A stretch of DNA of 64,000 nt, from the NCBI GenBank assembly GCA_030248195.1, contig JASAND010008471.1:1-64000 (forward strand). The letters run 5' to 3'. Made by a program: the position numbers and the translations under genes. The notes beneath the pieces are model-generated. The model saw only the letters and a program-made list of their open reading frames with translations. It was not told where the DNA came from and did no database searches. This stretch comes from Trissonchulus latispiculum. Its lineage: Eukaryota > Nematoda > Enoplea > Enoplida > Ironidae. Shown piece after piece: positions 55,417-64,000 of the stretch (positions within the stretch are counted from its first letter, which is position 1; each line of letters opens with the position of its first letter).

Positions 55417-56678
55417 CTGAAAACAAAACAGACTACCATTAAATGGTCAGGACAAAAAACATGAAAGTGTCAGCTAACTAGCTCAGTTCAGTTTCTTAGA
55501 AAAAGATGACAACATAAAAAACGTAAACAAGCACCTGGATAGTGTATTGGCTCGATCGGTATTTAGGCAGGGCAATTTCCATGGCAGGCGTTACAATAAT
55601 TCGTTCAGTAAAGTGAGTTTTTCCGTCGACCCGGGATACTCCCCGAGATCGCAGCAGATTAAGGGTCAAGAGCAGCAAGTTTGCTTAATATTACCAAGAA
55701 GTCCAACACAGGTACCCGTTTACATATAATCAGTTCTGGCTTAAACTTATCCTCTAGTACAGGATGGTCCAAAAAACTTTGCCAAATTTTGCCGCATCGA
55801 TTTCAAATATTTCAAAGTCCGAAAGCTTGGCAGTCTAGTCTACTGTAGTAACCGTCCAGTCAACGACGGATCTCGGACGCGCACCAAGCCAGCGACCGGA
55901 AATGGATCTGCTCCGGACGTTTCCATTATCCACCATTCCGTGGCCAACCCACTGTGACTGGTCCGTACATCATACCCCCCTCGGCTCTGACCATCACCCC
56001 ATAACAGTCTCCGTTTCCGGGATGCTGAACCGCAACCAGCCCCGGCTCAGCCGGCCTAAATTCAGCAAAGCCAACTGGGAAACCTTTGGCAAAATTTTGG
56101 ATGCTGCCCTTCCGTCAGATCCGAGCCTCACCCAATGTGCCGAATCTGCCTGCAGTCTGTTCACCAGTGCGGTCTCCAAAGCGCAGACAGCAGCTGTTCC
56201 CGTTGGGGACTCAAGACCTCCTAAGCCATGGTGGTCTCCTGCTCTGGCTGCTGCCATAGGTCAACGTGAAGCACTCTACAAGGAATCTAGGCGGAATCCG
56301 GACCGCCTGCCGGACTGGAAGGAGGCATGCAGAACAACCTGCAAACTAATCATTGACTCAAAACGGGAATGTTGGAGAAAATTTGCCTCTCAGCTGAACG
56401 CCAGTTCTGACCCCTCCTCAGTCTGGAGGACAGTCAAGCAAATCAACGGAAACCAGCATAGTGGACAGAGCTCTGGTGCTGCCCTGGTCGTCAACGGAAA
56501 GGACCTGGCCACACCAAATGCCAAAGCTAACGCTTTCGTCAAAGAGTATGCTTCCGTGGCCCTAACTCGTCCCAGGAAAGAAGATAGAATCGTCCCCCAC
56601 CACGTGAAGGACACCCTGAGGCTACAGTGTAGTCAAGCTTCAGCCGAGCCGCCAACGCCTGGCCGCTAACCATTCACG

Positions 56679-57185
56679 TTGGGGGAACTGAACCAGGTTC
56701 TGTCCCGAATTAAGTCCTCTGTTGCCCCTGGCCCTGATGGCATTAGCAATGCCAGTCTCCGCCACCTAACCGAGAAAGGCAAAAATTTCCTCCTCCACCT
56801 GTGCAACCTCTGCCTAGCGTCTGGCTCCTGCCCCAACAAATGGAAGAGGGCAAAAATCATCCCTATCCTGAAACAGGGCAAGCCAGCGGAGAACCCTAGC
56901 AACTACAGGCCAATCGCCCTAACCTTCTGCGTAGCCAAAATTATGGAAAGGGTAGTAAAGGAGCGGCTCTCCTTCTGGCTAGAATCAGAAGGTGTCCTGG
57001 ATGATCGCCAAGCAGGATTCAGGGCCCTGCGGTCCACTGAAGACCAAGTCCTCAGATTGACCCAGTCTAGTCAATCAGCGATGGCTTCAACAAAACCAAA
57101 CCAGCTGCTAGGACCCTCCTTGCTCTTATCGACTTCAGCCGTAGCTTTGACAGGGTGTGGCATGTCGGCCTCATCCGAGAAATGA
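56679..57185 (+). pseudogene. RT N-terminal part of the LINE
   Basis: Frame with APGPDGISN, RAKIIPILKQGKPAENPSNY and QAGFRALRSTEDQVLRLTQ; family resemblance ends where a frameshift occurs near 57070. Neighbouring frame 57.16-57.47 kb continues with the catalytic motif. Confidence 0.85.
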
Positions 57186-58147
57186 TCAGACTCGGAGCGC
57201 CCCTTACCTCATCAGATGGATCTATGCCTTCCTGTCAAATCGATATTGTCATGTAGAATTCGAAGGTGCTGCCAGCAAAGCCAGGCGATTCCGCAGCGGG
57301 GTGCCTCAAGGCTGTGTCCTATCCCCCACACTCTTCCTCATCTTTGTAAACTCAATCGCTAAAAATCTGCCAGAAGGTGTGTTCGTCTCTCTTTTTGCAG
57401 ACGACTTGGCCGTCTGGACCCAGCATTCATCACCCATGAAAGCGGAATCTCTCCTGCAGCAAGCGTTGGACTGAATATCTGACTGGGCCCATTCTAGCTA
57501 CATGGAAATCAACGCTGAGAAATGTGAATCAACCCTCTTTACCACCTGGAATGAAGAGAAGAGCTTCAGACCTATACTGCAGATAGCGGGTCAACTAGTT
57601 CCCTATAATAAAAATCCCACCTTTCTGGGAATTAAATTTGACCCCAGCCGCCTATCCTTCAAAGCGCACATTGATTCCATCACTGTGAAGCTCAGAAAAC
57701 GCAACAATGTGCTCAAGGCCCTAGCAGGAACCAGATGGGGTAGCTCGAAAGAAGATCTACGGTTGGTCTACCTCACATACATCGCATCTGCAATGGAATA
57801 CTGCTGCTCTGCCTGGATGGGCACTACAGCTGATTCCAACCTTGCCAAGCTCCAGACGATCCAAAACGAAGCAGCAAGAACCATCTCTGGCTGCGTGGGC
57901 GGATCTACCGCTGATCTGGTGCAAAACGAAGCCAACCTTATCCCGCTTGAATCCCGGGCTAGGATTGCAACCTGCCTAGCTTTCGAAACATCTAGACGCC
58001 TGCCCCTTAGCAACCCAGTGAAGATGTCATCCGAACGGTCTGTCCGACAACGTCTGGGTAGCCAGCGTAGTTGGCGCGAAGTGGGAAAGCGTCTATCCAG
58101 CACACAGGTTGGCATAGCCTACACTCAGCCTACACTGGTGTAGGCTG

Positions 58148-58480
58148 GACCCACGCACTACGCAAGCCATTGTAAAGGACTACGCAAGGCGCGAGAAGCT
58201 TGCGGACTATCAAAGACTACGCAGTGCGAAGGAAGCGCGCAAGAGACATTAGCGCATTCGTTGTCTTTTGTGCGTAGCATATACGCGGACTACGCGCATC
58301 GTAGTTTTAGTGTAGTACGCGGACTACGCGCTGCGTAGTAGGACTATAATATGCGGTGCGGGCCGAAGCAAGACTTTAGTACATGACTTCTTTAGTGAGT
58401 AGTTTTGTATGCGGACTATGCACAGCGTAGTCTTTAGTGCGTAGTACGCGGACTACACACTGAGTAGTATGCTGACTATA
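58148..58480. repeat. GGACTACGC irregular repeat
   Basis: About a dozen GGACTACGCR/TGCGTAGT words in both orientations with no fixed period. Confidence 0.8.
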
Positions 58481-58696
58481 TGCACAGTGCGGGCCGAGGC
58501 GATAGACTACTGGGTTAACTTTAATGGGGCTTGCCATCCACTTTTTGGGTTCCCCCACTCGCACAATATCGAACAAACACAGTAATTACAATGGTTCTGG
58601 GGTGTGGAGAGCCTCCTGAATTTGATAATTTTTTAAAAACATCCTGAATATTAAGCTTTGTACGCAGTAAGTTAAGTTTTTCAAAAATTTTCGAAA

Positions 58697-58819
58697 CTGG
58701 GCAGTCGTATTTGGAGGAAGGGTTTTGGGGGTTGAAACATCCTTTAGGGTTAAATTTTATCAATAAATACTCCATTACAAAAAGTGCAAAAGTTTGTCAA
58801 AACCCCGGATACGCCCCTG
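58697..58819. mobile_element. hAT-like MITE copy, related to 29.68 kb
   Basis: On the minus strand CAGGGGCGTATCCGGGGTTT, then TAATGGAGTATT and GATAAAATTTAACCC match the interior of the element at 29680-29845. The outer end is degenerate. Confidence 0.6.
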
Positions 58820-59203
58820 GCACGAACAGTTTAAATACTCAGTATTTCGATATCTGGAACCAGAAAAAATTCTGTCCAAAAAACGAAAAAGTGGGTTTTT
58901 CCCGCTTGACTACAATGTAAATAGGCCAAACACAAAAGTTTTGTACACCCCCTGAAAATTCCCCCCCCCCGGAAAGTAAGAAGGACTACGCAGCAGTCGA
59001 GACCAGTGTAGGCTGCCGACGCTGACCTTGCCGATCTCTGATCCAGCAGACACCAACTATTAAACCTACCTACTGACTCCCTGCATGCAACGGGACCACT
59101 GCCACCCTGGGAATATCCCGGTGGCCTTTCCATCAGCGACGACCTGTGCCTCTCTATCCGACGCAGCGACCCTGTTGAAGCCAAACGGGGCCACACTCTA
59201 CAG

Positions 59204-60091
59204 ATGCTGGCTGCTGACCCCAACTACCCCCCCCCCCCTGACGTAGAAGTCTACACGGATGGCTCAGCCAAGGATGGATGCGAAAACGGTGGCGCAGGAG
59301 TGCACATCATATACCATCGAAACAAAACTACTAGAAACATCAGCGAACCTGCTGGCAGGTTCACTTCGAGCTATCGGGCGGAGCTGACAGCACTTACTCG
59401 TGCTCTCCACTGGATTCGGGATGTCAGCTCTAACGACGACCAATCTATCGGAATTTTTCTGGACACTAAATCTGTGGTCCAGAAGCTCATCTCTGGCCCC
59501 GGCAGAGCGCGTTCGTCTGTGGAGATTGAAGTTTGGTCTCTACTTAAGGAAATATGTTCTCCGGAAAACCGAACTGTGTCCATCTACTGGATCCCTGGGC
59601 ATTCTGGGATCCCGGGTAACGATTGTGCGGACTCGTTGGCGAATCTGGGTTCCGTTCTAAACCAAGATGAAGCTCCAATTGACCTGTCGTCAGCCAGAGC
59701 ATTGGTCCGAAAGCGCGAATATCAGTGCTGGCAATCAAAGCTCAGTTCCCAAAGACTTGGCTGTCCCGTCCTTCCTCCTCCTTCCACCAAGGAACAGTTC
59801 TTAAACAGGGCTGAGAGAAGCATCCTCTCCCAGCTCCGGGTCGGCGGATTCTGTCCTGTCCTAAATTGGTATCTGCACCGAATTGGTGCCTCCGAAACCC
59901 CTTTCTGCCAATATTGTCCAGGAAAAACAGATGACCTGAGCCATGTCCTAATCGACTGCCTTCAGGCGGATGCGGCCCGCCTCAGACATCTCGGTTCCAA
60001 CCCTTCGCACCAGGTCATGTGGATTTCTCCGGGGAATGTAATTGCCTTTCTCCGGGAATGCGGGCGCCTATCAGGTGTCCGGATCAATTGA
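59204..60091 (+). pseudogene. RNase H and C-terminal knuckle of the LINE
   Basis: Intact 295-codon frame with the RNase H acidic residues in YTDGSAKDG, the Glu in YRAELTAL, the Asp in FLDTKS and the Asp in NDCADSLA, followed by Cys-Cys-His-Cys. Read as a separate ORF only because an insertion precedes it. Confidence 0.88.
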
Positions 60092-60337
60092 CGTTTGCCA
60101 ACGATCGGAAGCACAACAACAACAGTAACCGTAAAAACTGGTCCGCTTGCGACGGCATGTTTACAATGTAGGCAGACAAGCAATAAAAATTCCACGCAAC
60201 TCAACCAATTAGCTTACACTCTTGAATTGGGTTTCTCTGCTTATGACAGTTGCTGCAAAAATTCACAACAATTTTTACCCATGCTTAATATTATATAATC
60301 CTATTTTAAAACGTTACAAATCAAATAGAGAACATAC

Positions 60338-60553
60338 AATTGGTCCCTGTAACAGTGACCGAGGAGGAAAGAGGATGGAAAAATGATTGAGCTTTTAGCG
60401 TGCCATTCGCGGAGTGAGCTAAAGGCAAGGCACCATTATTAACTGAAGCTACCAGAGCCGATGATGAAGCATTAAAGCTATGGAAGGATAACTGCCCAAT
60501 ACCTGAGGAAAAATTGGTTACATCATCGATGTCCCATCTCAAAGTTGCAGTCA
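60338..60553 (-). CDS. Upstream exon of the same unrecognised gene
   Basis: Acceptor TGTTTTAG ends at 60554; donor GTATGT at 60337; 2 nt + 71 codons + 1 nt, which fits the phase of the exon at 55416. The peptide (TATLRWDIDDVTNFSSGIGQ, FNASS, ANGTLKAQ) is Ser/Asn-rich with several N-glycosylation sites, as in an extracellular stalk. Joining would create another Asn-Ser-Thr site at the junction. No family recognised; the gene must extend beyond these two exons. Confidence 0.45.
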
Positions 60554-60839
60554 CTAAAACACACCCGTCACATACATATATAAAAAAAGTAAAATTCAAC
60601 AAATTCTATAAAAACAAGGGCTCATTACTATATATTTACTCGCCTGCGTCGCAAGACTACCAATTGCTACCCAAAGAAATCTTTTGATTTATTCATTAAA
60701 AATAATCAATTTGTGCCCAAAAACTACGAGTTGTATGTATATTACATAACACAAACTACACCTCCGTATTGGGATCGACCAGATATCCGGATAAGAATCC
60801 TGCCGGATATTGCAGGTCCGGAGGTGAAAACTGCTTATG

Positions 60840-61180
60840 GAAACGTGAAAACCTAAAACGGCCCCTCCCCATAAACACCCTTCCCCAAAATCGTACTCCC
60901 CACCAAAAATCTCCCCCAAGAAAAGTGGGTGCCCCTTTTGGTGCCAACGTTTGCCCTGAAAAAATTGATCAGAAAGCCAAATTTTCAAAAATTTTTCGGC
61001 TTCGTCGGAGATTTTTAGTCGATTTTCGCCTATTTAAGCACTAAATTCGCTTATATATTTTTGGCGATTACTATAAAAATAGCGCAACTTTTAGCATGTT
61101 TTAGAAACGTTTTCGGCCCCAAACAGACTCGCCTCCCGAGGGCCCCCCCAAAAAATTCCCTAGAATAAGCCCAAATCGAA
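60840..61180. repeat. Inverse copy of the CTGGGCTTATT MITE
   Basis: GAAAAGTGGGTGCCCCTTTT, TTTTTCGGCTTCGTCGG and CCTAGAATAAGCCCAA are the inverse of 46716-47107. Left terminus degenerate. Confidence 0.7.
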
Positions 61181-62250
61181 CATGCGGTATCTTGAAGGCT
61201 AGATATGCTAAAATTGTAGGTAAAAGTTCATAGTAAAGCCTTTACACAATGTTTTTTGCAGTCTACAGTAAAAAATACCCACGCAGGTAATGTTTGAACA
61301 TAATAATGGGAGTGATAAGAAGGATTTTATTAGCCACACAGTTTTTTGAACAATTTCAAAATTGTTGTTTTACCTCAATAAAGATTAGTGTGTACGCATT
61401 AGCAAAAAAGCATTAATGTCCCTGAAAAATTCAGAATATTTACCCTAGAAAACATGTTTTCATGGCTCCGCAATTTGGAGTATAGCAGGAATTTTTAAAT
61501 TTGAAAAAGACATATATACGTACCTTTTTTGGATCGAAAATGTGACTTGTATATATAGTTGGGTGTAAAATGACACACATAAAACGTGGAATAGCCGACT
61601 TTTTGTTTACGAGAAAGTAAAAGACACATGCTTTCATAAAAATATTAATTTATGCAAATTAGATGGGAGAATAGTTAGTAAGGTATAGGTTTAAACAGAT
61701 GTTAGGTCAATCAGATGTTAGGGTTCCCCCTTATATATGGTAAAATTCATCGAGCAACTATATATAATTAGTGAACTTATTTGCAATCGTGTTAATTAAC
61801 CAAATCGGATTTCTCACACTATAGACAATGATAAAATATATATAACGCCAAAAGAACTAACCACAAATGCATCTGAGTAACAGCAACACAAATGCCGTAA
61901 AACTGGCCAAAGAAGCTTCATCACTCATGGGGTCTCTTTCACATCTAAAAATCCACACACAGCAGGTATATATATAAGTGAGCAGTACTAAGCTGCACAC
62001 TTACAACGTTACAATTACCAGAAGAAAAAGTGCTCCTTCGTCTTCGTTTTTAAACTTAACATGAGGTTAGAAGTCCATAAATTAGCTAAAAATTGAGATA
62101 ATTTTTGAAAATATTTTCGACACTTCTTTTGGGCGACCCCCCAAAAAGTGTGTAGGGGCTTGCAGAAAAGTGAGGGGGCGAAATTGGGGGGCTCCGTAAA
62201 GTTGAGGGGGAACCGAAAAGTGGGGAACCCCACCCTCAACCCCCATTAAA
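61181..62250. other. AT-rich DNA without recognised content
   Basis: No gene seen. C/G-run MITE-like sequence begins near 62.13 kb. Confidence 0.5.
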
Positions 62251-62634
62251 AAATTCCAGCTTTAGCGGGGAGGGGCGCCCTCCTCCCTTTTCTGGTTCCC
62301 GCCCACTCAGCCTCTCCCCCCACTTTTTTGCGCTTCCCCCCCACTCATTAGAAGATGCCCAGAAAATTTTTTTCAGAAAAAGAAAATTTTAAGGATTTGT
62401 GGTCAAAATGTTCAAAAATTTTCAGGCTTAGCCAGAATCTTTTTCCAAAAGTCGTATTTTTGGTGCTCAAACTCACTTTTTGAGCACATTTAGCAATGTA
62501 TACGTATATATTATATTATACGTAGCAAGCCGGCTATTCTTTGTATACTGTATTTTTGGCATTTTTAAACCATTTTATCCCCCCATTTTTGGACCTGCCC
62601 CCACCCTCTCTCTCTCGCCTAAAATAAACCCAGC
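62251..62634. repeat. CTGGG-family copy
   Basis: CACTTTTTTGCGCTTCCCC, GATGCCCAGAAAATT and CGCCTAAAATAAACCCAG right end as at 25.77 kb. Left end altered. Confidence 0.65.
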
Positions 62635-63079
62635 ACCCCACCCCACCACAGCACTTTACAGCTACATTTGATATATACTTTGAATATGTTCTATGACAAA
62701 AGATGTTTACATTTGAATTCAAAATTGACCAATTTTGAAAAAAATTTGTTTTTGACCACCAGACCCCCGTACCTGTCTGACCTGACCCCCCCCCAGACGG
62801 TCAAATGGAACCAGTCCAACAAACTGGGTGCGTTGCAACGCAAAACGGACAGCGTAAATAAGCTCAGGGCACCAGAAAACACCAATACACAAAGTTTTGA
62901 GAGGCTAAGTTAAAACGACTATGGACATACTGGAAGCGGGTGCGGATCTGACTCTCCAGACGGTCAAGTGGAACCAGCCCAACAACTTTGCTTAATCGGG
63001 CAGCAAAATCGGATGGCGGGGATCGATTCTCCGTCCCCAATAACTTTTGCATGCAAGATTTGAGCGACCAAGTTGCAAA

Positions 63080-63403
63080 CAGTGGCGGCGCCCGGGGGGG
63101 GCCGGGGGGCCCGGGCCCCCCCTTTGCGATTTGGGCCCCTCCCTTTGGGGTATCGGCCCCCCCTTGAAAAATTTTTCAGCTGTTTATATGCATAATTTGA
63201 GTGTTTTTAAGAAATTTTTTCAAAAATCGGCTAATTTTTGCAACAAATCGAAAAATTTTTGGTAAAATTTGAAAAAATTTTTGGAAAATGAAGGTAAAAT
63301 TTGCCAAAATTTGGCAAAAATTTTGGATTTGCCAAAAAAAGGTCGCCGGATATTTGGGCGGTCGGGCCCCCCCCCCCTTCAAAAAATCCTGGCGCCGCTA
63401 CTG
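63080..63403. mobile_element. hAT-type MITE, 324 bp, perfect 8-bp TSD
   Basis: Ends CAGTGGCGGCGCCCGGGG and CCTGGCGCCGCTACTG are inverted. TSD GTTGCAAA at 63072-63079 and 63404-63411. The interior consists of AAAATTTTTGG variants between G- and C-runs. The right half recurs at about 63660-63801. Confidence 0.88.
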
Positions 63404-63659
63404 GTTGCAAAATAAGAGGGAAAACTAAGTTCAAATTTGGAGTTGGACCCAAAATTCAACAACTTTAGCCAGCAAGCACCAAAAAAACGCCGGCGCCACC
63501 ACCCTCCAAATTTTGAAGGCAAGGCAAACCTGGTGGTAGACTCCCGAAATGTGATGGGGAGTATGCCCCCCCGCACCCCCCCCCCCAAAATTCGGACCGG
63601 CTCAGGATGCACGAAACCCAAAAAGTGGGCTTATTTTTTCACGAAATTTTTTTAAACAC

Positions 63660-63801
63660 GGCAAATTTTTGCTAAAAATCAGCAAATTTTTGGTTTAAAT
63701 CGAAAAATTTTTGCTAAAATTTGAGAATTTTTTGGCAAATGAAGGTAAATGATTTTTGGGTCGGCCCCCCCCCTTCAAAAAATCCTGGCGCCGCTACTGG
63801 T
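63660..63801. repeat. Right-end fragment of the preceding MITE family
   Basis: GGCCCCCCCCCTTCAAAAAA then TCCTGGCGCCGCTACTGG as in 63360-63404; left end missing. Confidence 0.7.
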
Positions 63802-64000
63802 CTAAAACGCAGAAATTTTTGAATTTCACAGCTTTTTCGTCAGAGCAAGGCTTGTTTTATCCTTTTAGGCGTTTTTACACAGATTTAAAGCAAATTTGAG
63901 AAATATTTTTCAAAAAATGACCATATTATAGTGTTGGCAAAAGTTAGCTAACTTTTTGGCTCCAAAACGTGCTGGAGAGGTGGCGGGGAGCTCACTAAAA

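Larger units (their letters stand above)
58148..59005. mobile_element. Nested insertion in the LINE
   Basis: GTGTAGGCTG at 58138-58147 and again at 59006-59015 brackets 858 bp that splits the LINE between RT and RNase H. The left third is an irregular GGACTACGCR repeat; the rest holds a CTGGG-family start (58510) and an inverse hAT-like MITE (58.70-58.82 kb). An inverted CAGCCTACAC abuts the left duplicate. Confidence 0.65.
55856..60123 (+). pseudogene. Non-LTR retrotransposon (I/Jockey-like, RT + RNase H), inactivated
   Basis: Starts inside the endonuclease C terminus (LGSDHHPITVSVSG). Then RT: KSSVAPGPDGISNASLRHLT, KIIPILKQGKPAENPSNYRP, a frame change near 57.07-57.2 kb, GVPQGCVLSPTLFLIFVNSI, catalytic FADDLAVWT, a stop at 57472-57474, then FLGIKFDP. 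After an insertion comes RNase H: VEVYTDGSAKDG, SSYRAELTAL, FLDTKSVVQ, WIPGHSGIPGNDCADSLANL, and a C-terminal CQYCPGKTDDLSHVLIDC knuckle. A (CAA)n tail precedes the right repeat; AGTAACCGT flanks both ends (55847-55855, 60124-60132). 5'-truncated, frameshifted, stopped and interrupted, so dead. It lies in the intron of the minus-strand gene, antisense to it. Confidence 0.9.

Noticed and set aside
60774..61182. Target duplication ATCGA for the inverse CTGGG-family copy
   Set aside because: The left ATCGA is followed by sequence lacking the expected terminus, so the match is probably chance.

Overview
This is an animal (metazoan, non-vertebrate) nuclear genomic window. Genes are split by GT-AG introns, and the window carries an ammonium transporter of the AMT type found in invertebrates, a DEG/ENaC sodium channel and an ezrin/radixin/moesin (ERM) gene. 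There are no operons, ribosome binding sites or prokaryotic features. The sequence is AT-rich with many C/G homopolymer runs and very many short non-autonomous transposable elements. I cannot place the phylum from sequence alone; a marine invertebrate is a guess.

Layout. (1) 0.1-1.8 kb, minus strand: a complete, apparently intronless ammonium transporter. (2) 5.6-8.8 kb, plus strand: a complete four-exon DEG/ENaC-type channel of 511 residues. (3) 8.8-15.9 kb: intergenic DNA with a tRNA-Arg-derived SINE, TIR elements and a 29-bp minisatellite. (4) 15.88-34.09 kb, minus strand: a complete 14-coding-exon ERM gene of 579 residues; every splice junction I chose keeps the frame. Its introns hold LINEs, a tRNA-Leu-like SINE, hAT-like MITEs and a foldback element. 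(5) 34.3-40.25 kb, about 200 bp upstream of the ERM start codon: a nearly 6-kb composite palindrome with 183-bp inverted-repeat modules at both ends and different satellite arrays inside each arm. (6) 40.7-52.8 kb: a repeat desert of nested foldback units, a TATAAA-containing minisatellite in opposing orientations, and hAT-like and Harbinger-like elements. (7) 55.06-60.55 kb, minus strand: two phase-compatible exons of an unrecognised, probably extracellular gene, separated by a 4.27-kb RNase H-bearing non-LTR retrotransposon (plus strand) that itself carries an insertion. (8) 60.6-64 kb: more MITEs.

The genes are unrelated housekeeping or membrane genes and show no joint pathway. The most unusual content is the mobile DNA: a three-copy foldback family with equal-length arms, a TIR family (ends CTGGGYTTATTYTAG, 5-bp target duplications) not assignable to a superfamily from memory, and a GC-rich hairpin that recurs with changed stem sequence in several repeat families. 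All statements rest on reading the sequence by eye; no database search or folding was run.
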